Below, piece after piece: positions 26,147 to 34,635 of a stretch of DNA of 64,000 nucleotides. Position numbers and translations under genes: made by a program. Below the pieces are notes generated by a model. It was not told the origin of the DNA. It saw only the letters and a list, made by a program, of their open reading frames with translations, and searched no databases. The DNA comes from JAENVU01 sp963756815. GTDB taxonomy: Bacteria; Actinomycetota; Acidimicrobiia; IMCC26256; JAENVU01. Location of the stretch: positions 6,544 through 70,543 of the forward strand of contig CAVWPR010000026.1 in assembly GCA_963756815.1 (NCBI GenBank), written 5' to 3'. The stretch's first letter is position 1. Every line of letters starts with the position of its first letter.

Positions 26147-27158
26147 TCAGTCCTTGTCCTTCTTCGCGCGGCTCGGGGCGACTCTCGGCGGTTCGTTCGG
26201 CTGCTTCGGGTACACGGGCGGCCACGGTGCGTCCATCAGCCCTGCGGCCATGTCCCGCTCCGACATGTCGAGCAGCGGTGCGATCGACTGCGGGTCGTCG
26301 TACATCGCCGCCCACGGGTCGCCGTCGGCCTCGAGGCGGCCCGGCGCGTCGGCGACCGTCCAGGTGCGCGGCTCGATCGCGTCGAGCTCGTCCCACCGGA
26401 ACGGCATCGACACGGGTGCCTCCGGATACGCGCGCACCGACCAGGCGCCGAACACCGTCTTGTGCGGGGCGTTCTGGTTGAAGTCGACGAAGACGCGCTC
26501 GCCCCGCTCCTCCTTCCACCACGCCGCGGTGAGCAGGTCGGGGCGCCGACGCTCGAGCTCACGCGCGACTGGCGACCGCCGCGGCGCGCACCACGTAGCT
26601 GTCCTGCTCCGGCCGCAACCGCACGTAGATGTGGATGCCGCGGCTCCCAGTGGTCTTCGGGTACGCGGTGATGTCGTGCTCCTGGAGCAGCGCGCGCACC
26701 TCCGTCGCGGCTTCCCGCACCATCGGGAAGGTCACGCCCGGGCTCGGGTCGAGGTCGATCCGCAGCTCGTCGGTGACGTCGACGTCCGGCGCGTGCGACG
26801 GCCACACGTGGAAGCCCAGACAGCCGAGGTTGACCGCCCACGCGACGTGGCCGACGTCGGCCACGACCATCGCGTTCGACTCGGTCCCGTTCGGCGTCGA
26901 CACCGTGGTGGTCTCGAGCCACGACGGCGCGTTCTTCGGCACCCGCTTCTGGAAGAACGAGTCGCCGCCGGCACCGTCCCGGAACCGTTGCAGCATGACG
27001 GGCCGGCCGCCCATCGTCGCGAGCAGCGGTGCGCGCACTGCCTCGTAGTAGCGGATGAGATCGATCTTGGTCTCACCCCGATCCGGGAACAGCACCCTGT
27101 CGGGATGCGACACCTTGACGTCGCGACCGTCGATCTCGAGGAGCAGGTCGTCGGCCAC
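26147..27158 (-). CDS. LigD-type DNA primase-polymerase (PolDom), stand-alone, one frame change
   Basis: About 336 residues of the archaeo-eukaryotic primase-polymerase domain found in bacterial NHEJ ligase LigD. VKVSHPDRVLFPDRGETKIDLIRYYEAV is its start. HVWPSHAPDVDVTDELRIDLDPSPG carries the catalytic Asp pair (DLDP), KTTGSRGIHIYVRL the nucleotide-binding loop, and SMPFRWDEL the C-terminal motif. An extra T at 26570 shifts the frame in VRAAAVAVARELERRRPDLLT; beyond it the homology continues to 26147. It would add ribo- or deoxynucleotides during end joining. No ligase, nuclease or Ku gene is in the window. The GTG start lies 8 nt after TAGCGT. Confidence 0.85.
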
Positions 27159-27166
27159 GCCGGTCG

Positions 27167-27172
27167 ACGCTA
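27167..27172 (-). promoter_or_regulatory. TANNNT -10 box of the LigD-type polymerase gene
   Basis: On the reverse strand TAGCGT lies 8 nt before the GTG at 27158, without a ribosome site. Confidence 0.45.
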
Positions 27173-27227
27173 CCTGCGGGCCTGCACTCCGGTCACCGAC
27201 CGGCTCGGCCGGCGGCGCGCCCGCCGC

Positions 27228-27596
27228 TCAGCGACGCGCGGCCTCGATCCGCTCCTGCGCGAGGTCGACGGCGGCCTGCAGGTCGGCACGAGCGGCCCGC
27301 AGCCCCTCGGCCAACGCGACCCGGATGTCCGACACCTCGAGCGACGCCGCGGTCAGCCGGTCGCGTGCGGTGGCCCACGAGCTCTCGGCACCGCCGATCG
27401 ATTCGGTCACCTCGTCGTCGACCTCCATGCGTCCGAGCTCGACCTGGAGCCGCAGGTTGTCGATGCGGGCCCGCCACGCGTCAAGGGTGGCCTGAACCGT
27501 CTCCCGCCCCAGCTCCACCAGGAGCTCCTCGGCCTCACGGACGTCGGCGCGGAGCTGCTCCATCGTCGCGGACTGCTGTTGGGTCATCTCTGCCAT
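27228..27596 (-). CDS. Short coiled-coil protein (122 aa)
   Basis: A 122-residue helical protein made of Ala/Glu/Arg/Leu heptads throughout (for example ELLVELGRETVQATLDAWRARIDNLRLQ and ARADLQAAVDLAQERIEAARR). No signal peptide or membrane helix. The ATG at 27596 has GAGGAGG 6 nt upstream, a strong ribosome site. No family was recognised; it resembles phasin-like or apolipoprotein-like amphipathic helix proteins. It is the gene upstream of the LigD-type polymerase on the same strand, with 69 bp between. Confidence 0.7.
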   Translation of the reverse strand: MAEMTQQQSATMEQLRADVREAEELLVELGRETVQATLDAWRARIDNLRLQVELGRMEVDDEVTESIGGAESSWATARDRLTAASLEVSDIRVALAEGLRAARADLQAAVDLAQERIEAARR

Positions 27597-27699
27597 CTCG
27601 ACCTCCTCGTCGACCTGAGTCTGCGACCACCGACGTCCGCCGACCAGGGGCGAAGGTCCTGCGCCGGTCGGCCGACGGGGCGGCGACCGTCGTGGCACG

Positions 27700-28653
27700 A
27701 TGCCCGCCGTGCTCCGTGCCCGCGTGCTCGCTCCGCTCGCTCTGGCCGCCCTCGTGACGACCGCGTGCGCATCGGCGGGATCGACCGCCGCCAGGACCAC
27801 CTCGACGACGAGCACCACGACGGCAGCGGCGGCCCCGACCTCGCTCGCGTCGTTCACGCACGTGCAGCTGGCGTACGAGGACACGAGCCGGCCCGCGGTG
27901 GACCCGATCGGGGTCAGGAGCGCGCCGACGCGGCAGCTCCCGACCGAGCTGTACCTGCCCGCGGCCGGAGGGCGGCGACCGCTCATCGTGTTCGCCCACG
28001 GGTACAACGGCGATCCCGCGAAGTTCACCCAGCTGTTCGAGGCATGGGCCGAGGCCGGGTTCGCGGTGCTCGCGCCGCGCTTCCCCGTCACCTCCACGGG
28101 GGCCTCGGACGGGCCGCTGTCCCGCGCCGGGGACATCGTGCAGCAGCCGGCGGACATGAGCTTCGTGCTCGATCAGCTGCTCGCCGGGAAGTACGCCCGC
28201 CGCATCGATCGCGCGCGTATCGGCGTCGCCGGGCTGTCGCTCGGCGGGGGCACGACGTGGGCGCTCATCTCGGACCGGTGTTGCGTGGACAAGCGCTTCC
28301 GCGCTGCCGCGGTCATGGACGGGAACCGCTTCGCCTTCGGGCCGAAGACGTTCGTGCCCAACACGATCCCGCTCATGGTCTTCCACATTCGGACCGACAT
28401 CGCGCTCCCCTATGCGGCCGCGCAGCAGGCGTACGCGCAGGCATCGGCTCCGAAGTACTTCGTGACGATCTTCCAGGGCGTGCACCCCGAGCCGTTCGAG
28501 GACTCGCCCAGCACGGCGGACGAGATGGTCCGACGGTCGACGATCTCCTTCTTCCGCGCGTACCTGCTCGACGAAGCTCGGGCGCGAGCGCGAATCGTCC
28601 CCGACGCGACCGTCGCGGGCATCAGCAGCGCCGAAGCCGACACGCGGAAGTAG
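27700..28653 (+). CDS. Alpha/beta hydrolase lipoprotein (dienelactone hydrolase/chlorophyllase-like)
   Basis: A 317-residue exported hydrolase. The N-terminus has a signal sequence ending in LVTTACASAG, where the Cys is a plausible lipid-attachment site, followed by a Thr/Ser/Ala-rich spacer that would tether the enzyme to the membrane. The fold is an alpha/beta hydrolase: IVFAHGYNGDPAKF (oxyanion His-Gly), GVAGLSLGGGTTWAL with the Ser nucleophile, and GVHPEPFED with the catalytic His. It would cleave an ester at the cell surface; the substrate is unknown. It is divergent from the coiled-coil gene. Confidence 0.85.
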   Translation: MPAVLRARVLAPLALAALVTTACASAGSTAARTTSTTSTTTAAAAPTSLASFTHVQLAYEDTSRPAVDPIGVRSAPTRQLPTELYLPAAGGRRPLIVFAHGYNGDPAKFTQLFEAWAEAGFAVLAPRFPVTSTGASDGPLSRAGDIVQQPADMSFVLDQLLAGKYARRIDRARIGVAGLSLGGGTTWALISDRCCVDKRFRAAAVMDGNRFAFGPKTFVPNTIPLMVFHIRTDIALPYAAAQQAYAQASAPKYFVTIFQGVHPEPFEDSPSTADEMVRRSTISFFRAYLLDEARARARIVPDATVAGISSAEADTRK

Positions 28654-28669
28654 CGCCGGACGGATCGGC

Positions 28670-29965
28670 TCAGATCTCGGCGAGCTGCTCACCGACGACC
28701 TCGACCATGTAGCCGAGGTCGTCGGAGCTCAGTGCGTGGTGCGCCGGGAGGCTCAGGGCCCGCTCCGTGATCGCGTCGGCGTGCGGGAGGCCACCACTGG
28801 GAACGCGACACTCGATGCCCGCGTACGCCGGGTGCCGGAGAATGTTCCCGCTCCACACCATGAAGGTGGAGATGCCCCGATCGGTGAGCGCGCGTTGGAG
28901 CGCGACGCGGTCGACGCCCTCGCGTAGCAGGAACGGGTAGCGCATCCAAGTGGTCTGCGTCTCGGGCGCGGTCGTCGGCCGCTCGAGGAGCTCCTCGTGC
29001 GCGGCCATCAACTCGTGCAGCCGGTTCCAGTTGTGCTGGCGTCGCCCGTTGTACTCGGCGAGCTTGTCGAGCTGGACGAGTGCGTACGCGGCGCCGATCT
29101 CGGACGGCTCGAAGTTGTACCCGACCAGCTCGAACTGGAACGTGAGGTCGTACGGCGTCCCGTCGGCGAGCGGGCCGTGCCGGTCGCGCTGCCCGCGTCG
29201 CGAACCGAAGAGATACGTCTCGGATCGCCGGCCCCAGCGGCGCAGCATGAGGCAGCGGTCGAGTTGCTCCTCGTCGGACAGACCGACCATGCCCCCGTTG
29301 CCGGCGGCAGTGATCGCGTGGCCGCGGGCGAAGCTCGTCACGCTGATGTCGGCCCGCTCGCCGGTCCGACGCCCTCGTTGCCAGGAGTCGAGCACGTCGC
29401 ACGAGTCCTCGATGACCACGAGACCGTGGGCGTCGGCCACGACGCGGACGGCATCCCAGTCGGGACAGTTCCCCACGAGGTTCGGCACGAGCACGGCACG
29501 CGTCCGCGGTCCGACCATCTCCTCGATGCGGGCCGCGTCGACCTGGAACGTGGTGGGGTCGACGTCGACGAACGCAGGAACGAGGCCCGCCTGCACGATC
29601 GGCGCGACGTCGGTGCCGAACGTGACCGCGGGAGTGACGATCTCGTCGCCCGGCTCGAGGTCGAGGACCTCGATGGCGAGCTTGATCGCGGACGAGCCGG
29701 AGTTGACCATCACGCCATGCGGCTTGGCGAGCAGCGCGGCGACCGCCGCCTCGCAGCCCGCGACGTTGGGGCCGAGATTGAGGTTCGACGTGCGCAACAC
29801 CTCGACGACCGCCTCGATCTCGCGCTCGTCGTGCACCGCACCCGGATCCGGCAGCTTGCGCCACCTCGGCGTCCCTCCGGCGGCGCCGCTCGCGCCTCCG
29901 ACGGTGACGCCCGACGGTGGCTCGCTGCGTCGCGGCTCGCCTCCGCTTCGCTTCGGCTCGGTCAT
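28670..29965 (-). CDS. DegT/DnrJ/EryC1/StrS family enzyme with His in place of the PLP lysine
   Basis: A 431-residue protein of the sugar aminotransferase fold. VMVNSGSSAIKLAIEVL binds the PLP phosphate, IVTPAVTFGTDVAPIVQAGLVPAFVDVD and VIEDSCDVLDS (the Asp that binds the pyridine N) are typical. At the usual Schiff-base lysine the sequence is TSFARGHAITAAGNGG: the position is His, as in the RfbH/AscC (E1) and ColD enzymes that dehydrate or deoxygenate nucleotide sugars at C3 using PLP or PMP. A 3-dehydrase-type role in deoxysugar synthesis is therefore more likely than transamination. The first about 30 codons (from the ATG at 29965) coincide with the dispersed repeat, so the true start may be further in. 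Confidence 0.82.
   Translation of the reverse strand: MTEPKRSGGEPRRSEPPSGVTVGGASGAAGGTPRWRKLPDPGAVHDEREIEAVVEVLRTSNLNLGPNVAGCEAAVAALLAKPHGVMVNSGSSAIKLAIEVLDLEPGDEIVTPAVTFGTDVAPIVQAGLVPAFVDVDPTTFQVDAARIEEMVGPRTRAVLVPNLVGNCPDWDAVRVVADAHGLVVIEDSCDVLDSWQRGRRTGERADISVTSFARGHAITAAGNGGMVGLSDEEQLDRCLMLRRWGRRSETYLFGSRRGQRDRHGPLADGTPYDLTFQFELVGYNFEPSEIGAAYALVQLDKLAEYNGRRQHNWNRLHELMAAHEELLERPTTAPETQTTWMRYPFLLREGVDRVALQRALTDRGISTFMVWSGNILRHPAYAGIECRVPSGGLPHADAITERALSLPAHHALSSDDLGYMVEVVGEQLAEI
29885..29963 (-). repeat. Dispersed GC-rich repeat, copy 2, inside the aminotransferase-like gene N-terminus
   Basis: The reverse complement of this segment matches 18667-18752; about 54 bp have about 5 mismatches. 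Here the repeat supplies the codons for residues 2 to about 27 of the DegT-family protein (KRSGGEPRRSEPPSG), a low-complexity Arg/Ser/Pro stretch without family counterpart. Confidence 0.7.
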
Positions 29966-30050
29966 GGGCGGAGTCTGCCGTGTCCTCGAGGCGCGTGCGT
30001 CCGGGCGGCGCCGTACGCTCCGGAGCCGCGCCACTTGGGGAGGACGAACG

Positions 30051-30935
30051 ATGTGGCATCCGCAGCGTGAGTACCGGTCGGTGATCCAGGACAACCTGCG
30101 CTGGCAGCGCTACCTGCAGCGGCCGGGGGACATCGTCGTGTGCACGCCGGCCAAGAACGGCACCACTTGGATGCAGACGATCGTCACGACCCTGCTCTTC
30201 CCGGACGGCGCACCCGGGCCGGTCATGGAGGTCGCGCCGTGGATCGACGCCCGCTTCGAGCCGGTCGAGGACGTGATCGGCCGGCTCGAGGCCCAGACCC
30301 ACCGGCGCCACGTCAAGACCCACACCGCGTGCGACGGCATTCCGTGGCACGAGGACAACGCGTACATCGTGGTCGGACGCGACGGTCGCGACGCGTGCAT
30401 GTCGTTCCAGAACCACCTCGCCAACATGCAGCCGGCCCTGATGCAGCGCCTGGTCGCGAGCGCGATCGACGAGGGCATCCCCTTCGACGACGGGGGCGGC
30501 GGTCCGCCGCCGACGCACGACACCCACGAGTTCTTCCGGTGGTACCTCGACAACGCCGGCCAGTTCGAGCACCTCGCGTCGTACTGGGAGCACCGCGACG
30601 ACGCCAACGTGCTCTTCGTGCACTACGACGATCTCAAAGCCGACCTCGGCGGCGAGATGCGGCACGTCGCCGCCTTTCTCGATGTGCCGGTGGAGGAGAC
30701 TCGCTGGTCGGAGCAGGTGGCGTCGTGCACCTTCGAGGGCATGAAGGCACGCGCGGCCGAGATCGCCGACTTCGAATCCCATTTCGTGGGTGGGGCGAGC
30801 ACGTTCCTCTACAAGGGCACGAGCGGCCGGTGGCGTGACGTCCTCACGGACGCGGAGCTCGCGGACTACGACGCCGCGGTCGCCCGGTCGATGCCGGCGG
30901 AGTGCGCGCGGTGGATGGCGGGCCGCTCGGCCTGA
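30051..30935 (+). CDS. Sulfotransferase domain protein
   Basis: A 294-residue cytosolic-type PAPS sulfotransferase (Sulfotransfer_1). DIVVCTPAKNGTTWMQTIVTTLL is the 5'-phosphosulfate loop, HVKTHTACDGIPWHEDNAYIVVGRDGRDACMSFQNH includes the catalytic His region and the 3'-phosphate motif, and FLYKGTSGRWRDVLTDAEL is the C-terminal GxxGxWxD motif. It is not closely similar to the sulfotransferase at 14514. GGGGAGGA 6 nt before the ATG is a strong ribosome site, with TACGCT about 35 nt upstream. The sulfate acceptor is unknown. Confidence 0.9.
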   Translation: MWHPQREYRSVIQDNLRWQRYLQRPGDIVVCTPAKNGTTWMQTIVTTLLFPDGAPGPVMEVAPWIDARFEPVEDVIGRLEAQTHRRHVKTHTACDGIPWHEDNAYIVVGRDGRDACMSFQNHLANMQPALMQRLVASAIDEGIPFDDGGGGPPPTHDTHEFFRWYLDNAGQFEHLASYWEHRDDANVLFVHYDDLKADLGGEMRHVAAFLDVPVEETRWSEQVASCTFEGMKARAAEIADFESHFVGGASTFLYKGTSGRWRDVLTDAELADYDAAVARSMPAECARWMAGRSA

Positions 30936-31022
30936 CGGGATCTGCCAGCGACCGCGGGCGACGTCAAGCTCGCACCTGCGTCCCGACAAGTACGCTGCGC
31001 CCCACTTCCTGGGGAGGGACCA

Positions 31023-31087
31023 TGCACAGAACCGTCACCTCGGACGCCGTCACCGGCTCTCCGCTGCCGACCGCTGCCACATCGTGA
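31023..31087 (+). CDS. 21-residue... leader ORF coupled to the M28 peptidase gene
   Basis: An ATG with GGGGAGGGA 3 nt upstream, one of the strongest ribosome sites in the window, opens a 20-codon ORF (MHRTVTSDAVTGSPLPTAAT and one more Ser) that ends in a TGA overlapping the GTG of the peptidase gene by 4 nt. A TACGCT box lies about 26 nt upstream. The peptidase start itself has no ribosome site, so translation probably reaches it by coupling. Alternatively one base is lost and this is the true N-terminus of the lipoprotein. Confidence 0.5.
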
Positions 31088-32244
31088 GGCGCACCGCGCG
31101 ACTCGTCGCGCTCCTCGCCGTCGTCGGCCTCGTCGCGGCCGGGTGCAGCCGGGCGCGGATCGACACGGGCATCCTCGCCTCCGACAGCCTCAACGGGCGA
31201 CAGAACGCCACTCCGGGCTCGGTCGCCGCCCAGAACTTCCTCATCGACGTGCTCCAGGGGTACGGCGCCGTTGGGCTCGACGCGTCGAAGACCGGCGACG
31301 CCGCGTACCGCCAGGCGTTCACCGACGGCACGAACGTGCTCGGTCTCATCCGGGGCAAGGATCTCCCGAACGAGTACGTGATCGTCGGCGGCCACTACGA
31401 CCACCTCGGGACGTCGTGTCGGAACGCCTCCCCCGCCGACACCATCTGCAACGGCGCCACCGACAATGCCGCCGGTGCCGCGGCCACACTCGAGGTCGGC
31501 CGTGCGCTCGCCTCCATCCCGGGTGGCCCGCACCGCTCGGTGATCGTGGCGCTGTGGGACCGCGAGGAGGACGGGCTCCTCGGCTCCAAGTACTACACGC
31601 AACACCCACTGGTGCCGAACGCCGACGTCGTCGCGTACGTCAACTTCGACATCCAGGGCTCGAACCTGCTGCCGAGCCTGCGGAGCTCCAGCTTCGCGGT
31701 CGGCGCCGAGACGGGTGGAGCGCGTCTGACCCAGGCGGTGCAGTCCGCCGTCGGCACCACGCTGGACACGCACCTGGTGAGCTCGATCTTCGGTCAGGGA
31801 CGCAGCGACTACGTGAACTTCACGAGCGTCGGCATTCCGAACGTGTTCTTCAGCGACTCGACCGGACCCTGCTACCACACCGTCGACGACGAGGTCGGCG
31901 TGGTCGACTTCGGCAAGCTCGACAAGCAGGTCGCGATCGCGACGGCGCTGACCGAGGACCTCGTCAACGGCGCCAGGCCGACGTTCGTGGGCAACGCACC
32001 GCTCGCGACCTACGCCGACGCCGTCTCCCTGCAGGACGTCGTCAGCCACGCCATGGCCGACATCGGCCGGTTCAACGCGACCCAGCAGCAACAGCTGCAG
32101 GACTTCCTCACGCTGCTGAACCAGGTCGTGGCCGACGGGCCGGCGAACTTCGACGCCACCGACATCAACCCCGTCCTCGCCGGCGCGGTGAACGCGGTGA
32201 ACATCCTCACCTCCGGAGCCTGCGACGGGTTCCTCGCGCCGTAG
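31084..32244 (+). CDS. M28-family zinc peptidase lipoprotein
   Basis: A 386-residue exported aminopeptidase-like lipoprotein. The signal sequence LVALLAVVGLVAAGC ends in a canonical lipobox. The M28 di-zinc site is visible: VGGHYDHLG (first His), GATDNAAGAAATLEVGRAL (bridging Asp), LWDREEDGLLGSKYY (catalytic Glu pair), NFDIQGSNL (Asp), and PCYHTVDDEV (last His). A C-terminal extension of about 80 residues after the catalytic domain is helical. It would trim peptides at the cell surface. The GTG overlaps the stop of a short leader ORF. Confidence 0.88.
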   Translation: MRRTARLVALLAVVGLVAAGCSRARIDTGILASDSLNGRQNATPGSVAAQNFLIDVLQGYGAVGLDASKTGDAAYRQAFTDGTNVLGLIRGKDLPNEYVIVGGHYDHLGTSCRNASPADTICNGATDNAAGAAATLEVGRALASIPGGPHRSVIVALWDREEDGLLGSKYYTQHPLVPNADVVAYVNFDIQGSNLLPSLRSSSFAVGAETGGARLTQAVQSAVGTTLDTHLVSSIFGQGRSDYVNFTSVGIPNVFFSDSTGPCYHTVDDEVGVVDFGKLDKQVAIATALTEDLVNGARPTFVGNAPLATYADAVSLQDVVSHAMADIGRFNATQQQQLQDFLTLLNQVVADGPANFDATDINPVLAGAVNAVNILTSGACDGFLAP

Positions 32245-32265
32245 CGCGTCGCGGCGCGGCGTGCG

Positions 32266-32898
32266 TCAGCCGGTTCCGACGTCGAGCGTGGCGCGCACGA
32301 GCTCCCGGAGCTCCCTGTCGACCTTGTCCGGAGCGCCGGCGTCGAACGGCGGCTGCGGGTCGTACTCGATCGCGAGCTGAATGGCGCGCGCCATGTCGTC
32401 GCCGAACATGCGGCCCAGCAACGTGAGTCCCATGTCGATGCCCGCGGACACGCCCGCCGCGGTGACGACCTTCCCGCGCTGCACGACCCTGGTCGGGGTG
32501 GGCCGGGCGCCGAGCGCGGCGAGGCGGTCCATCGCCGCCCAGTGCCCGGTCGCGTCGACACCGTCGAGCACTCCGGCCGCGGCGAGGAACAGCGACCCGG
32601 TGCAGACGCTCGTGGTCCAGGTGGTGGTCGGGTGCACCGCCCGGATCCATCGCACCACCGGGTCGTCGGAGCCGGCGGGCTGCACCATCCCGCCCGGCAC
32701 GACGATCACGTCGGGTGCGGTGACGTCGGCGAAGCGCTCGGTCGCGACCAGCGCGAGCCGGCCGGTGTGATCCGTCACGGGTCCGGCGTGCTCGGCGACG
32801 AAGCACGCCTCGACTCCGGGGACGTCGACGAACGTCTGGAACGGTCCGACGATGTCGAGCGCGGTGAACCGCGGGTACAGCGCGAGGGCGATCTGCAT
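32266..32898 (-). CDS. DJ-1/PfpI family protein (isonitrile hydratase-like)
   Basis: A 210-residue protein of the DJ-1/PfpI superfamily in the isonitrile-hydratase/GATase1-like branch. MQIALALYPRFTALDIVGPFQ is the family start, and TTSVCTGSLFLAAAGVLDG carries the nucleophilic Cys at the elbow, followed by ATGHW. VVTAAGVSAGIDMGLTLLGRMFG is the characteristic third motif. The C-terminal AraC domain of the GlxA regulators is absent, so an enzyme is more likely than a regulator. An in-frame ATG six codons upstream (32916) is a possible start. It lies back to back with the LLM gene. Confidence 0.85.
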   Translation of the reverse strand: MQIALALYPRFTALDIVGPFQTFVDVPGVEACFVAEHAGPVTDHTGRLALVATERFADVTAPDVIVVPGGMVQPAGSDDPVVRWIRAVHPTTTWTTSVCTGSLFLAAAGVLDGVDATGHWAAMDRLAALGARPTPTRVVQRGKVVTAAGVSAGIDMGLTLLGRMFGDDMARAIQLAIEYDPQPPFDAGAPDKVDRELRELVRATLDVGTG

Positions 32899-32985
32899 GA
32901 CCGCATCGTCGGCCATCGCCGCCGTGGCGGCAAGGACACGTCGCCCACGGTGTCGGACAGGCGGTGACCGTGGTACAAGGACCAC

Positions 32986-33807
32986 ATGCGCTTCGGTCTC
33001 GACGTCGCCCAGCAACGGATGCCCTGGTCCGAGACGGTCGACCGCGTCCGGTTCGCCGAGACGCTCGGGTTCGACGGCGTCTGGGGCTTCGACCACTTCC
33101 AGCCGATGTACGGCGAAGGGCCGGGCGAGTGCTTCGAGGGGATGACGACCCTCGCGGCGTGGGCGGGACACACCGAACGCGTGCGGCTCGGTCTCCTGGT
33201 CACGGGCATGACCTACCGGCACCCGTCGGTCCTCGCCGCGGAGGCGATCACCGTCGACCACGCGTCGGACGGCCGCCTCGAGCTCAGCTACGGCGCCGCA
33301 TGGTTCGACGGCGAGCACCGCGCCCTCGGCATCCCGTTCCCCGCCCTCAAGGAACGCGTCGACGCGTTCGAGGAGGCGGTGCAGGTCGTGCGCGGCCTGC
33401 TCACGACGGACGAGTTCAGCTTCGACGGCCGGTACTACTCCACCGACCGGGCGACGCTGCACCCGCGACCCGTGCAGCAGCCGCATCCGCCGATCTGGAT
33501 CGGCGCCGCGGGTGAGCGCCGCATGATGCCGATCGCGGCGCGCTACGCGGACGTGTGGCACAGCTACGGGCCGCCCGAGATGATGCGCGAGAAGTCGGCA
33601 CGGCTGTCTCGCATGGCGCTCGAGAGCGGACGCGACCCGGTGGAGATCACCCGGGCGTCGTCGCTCTCGCTCGAGGACGACGCCGACACCATCGCCCGCC
33701 TCGTGGACGAGTGGGCGGACGCGGGGTTCGACTACCTCGTGTGCGGATGGCCGGCCGGTGGCCGCGACCAGATCGAGGCGTTCGCCTCGCGGTTCCTCTC
33801 GCCGTAG
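32986..33807 (+). CDS. LLM-class F420-dependent oxidoreductase
   Basis: A 273-residue luciferase-like monooxygenase fold protein of the actinobacterial F420-dependent TIGR group. MRFGLDVAQQRMPWSETVDRVRFAETLGFDGVWGFDHF, LGLLVTGMTYRHPSVLAAEAITVDHASDGRLELSYGAAWF and HPPIWIGAAGERRM are diagnostic of the family. It probably oxidises or reduces a substrate with coenzyme F420; FMN use cannot be excluded. The stop is followed by a GGCCGGCCGGCC run and then by the convergent nucleosidase gene at 42 bp. Confidence 0.9.
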   Translation: MRFGLDVAQQRMPWSETVDRVRFAETLGFDGVWGFDHFQPMYGEGPGECFEGMTTLAAWAGHTERVRLGLLVTGMTYRHPSVLAAEAITVDHASDGRLELSYGAAWFDGEHRALGIPFPALKERVDAFEEAVQVVRGLLTTDEFSFDGRYYSTDRATLHPRPVQQPHPPIWIGAAGERRMMPIAARYADVWHSYGPPEMMREKSARLSRMALESGRDPVEITRASSLSLEDDADTIARLVDEWADAGFDYLVCGWPAGGRDQIEAFASRFLSP

Positions 33808-33848
33808 CGCCGGGCCGGCCGGCCGCCGGGGAAGGCGATCAGCCTGGT

Positions 33849-34550
33849 TCAGCGCAGCGAACGGAGCTGGCGGTCGGCTTCGAGCGCCGCGGCCTTCGCC
33901 GCGCGCATCGAATCGCGACCGAGCTTCACCAGGCCGGGGATCCGGCGGGGGTTGCGCAGCAGGAACGGGATCGCGGCGCGGACGTTCGGCGTGCCGTCGG
34001 GGTTCGCCAGGTCGAGCACCGAGGCGTCGGGATGGTCCGACGAGAGGTCACTGATCACCCGAACCGCACTCCACGTCACCCCACGCGCGGTGCACACCGC
34101 GGCCACGGCCGACGTCTCCATGTCGAGCGCGCGCACGCCGTCGTCGACGAGCGCCGCCACCCGTTCGGGATCGACGAGGAACTCGTCAGAGCTCGACACG
34201 ACGCCCTCGACCTCACCGGTCAACGGCGTGGCGTCGTAGCGGGTCCCACTGCTGCGGTCGATCGCCGCCGCGGGCCGCAGGACGTCGCCGACCCGCGCGT
34301 CGCCGATCCCGCCCGCGATCCCGACCACGAGGACGTGGTCGATCTCGAAGTTGTCGAGGAGATCGGTGGTCGCGCTCCGAGCAAGCGTCAGTCCCATCCC
34401 GGTGCGGGTCGCCACGACGTCGACCGTGCCGACCCGACCCGTGTGCACCGTGGGCCCCTCGGCCCGGGTCAGTCGCATCGTCTTCACCACGGGAGCGAGC
34501 TCGCTCGGCATCGGTGCGAGCACGCCGACCCGGCGCACGGTTCCGTCCAT
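33849..34550 (-). CDS. Nucleoside phosphorylase/hydrolase family protein (MTA/SAH nucleosidase-like)
   Basis: A 233-residue protein of the PNP/UDP family 1. VGVLAPMPSELAPVVKTM matches the MTA/SAH nucleosidase start; VVGIAGGIGDARVGDVLRPAAAID is the ribose/phosphate part, and ALDMETSAVAAVCTARGVTWSAVRVISDLSSD contains the conserved ME motif and the catalytic Asp of the base-binding loop. It would split a purine nucleoside such as methylthioadenosine or futalosine-type compounds. The C-terminal 30 residues are basic. Divergent from the desaturase operon. Confidence 0.83.
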   Translation of the reverse strand: MDGTVRRVGVLAPMPSELAPVVKTMRLTRAEGPTVHTGRVGTVDVVATRTGMGLTLARSATTDLLDNFEIDHVLVVGIAGGIGDARVGDVLRPAAAIDRSSGTRYDATPLTGEVEGVVSSSDEFLVDPERVAALVDDGVRALDMETSAVAAVCTARGVTWSAVRVISDLSSDHPDASVLDLANPDGTPNVRAAIPFLLRNPRRIPGLVKLGRDSMRAAKAAALEADRQLRSLR

Positions 34551-34635
34551 GCCCGCAGCCTCGCGGATACGCGCCGAGTCGCGCCCGACCGCGCCCCATT
34601 GGACGCCCCGCGGCCGAGCGGGCGAGCATGTTCCG

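Noticed and set aside
33807..33849. GGCCGGCCGGCC run between the LLM and nucleosidase genes as a terminator
   Set aside because: The run is self-complementary but short and imperfect, with no loop of sensible size and no T-run; it may be plain GC bias.
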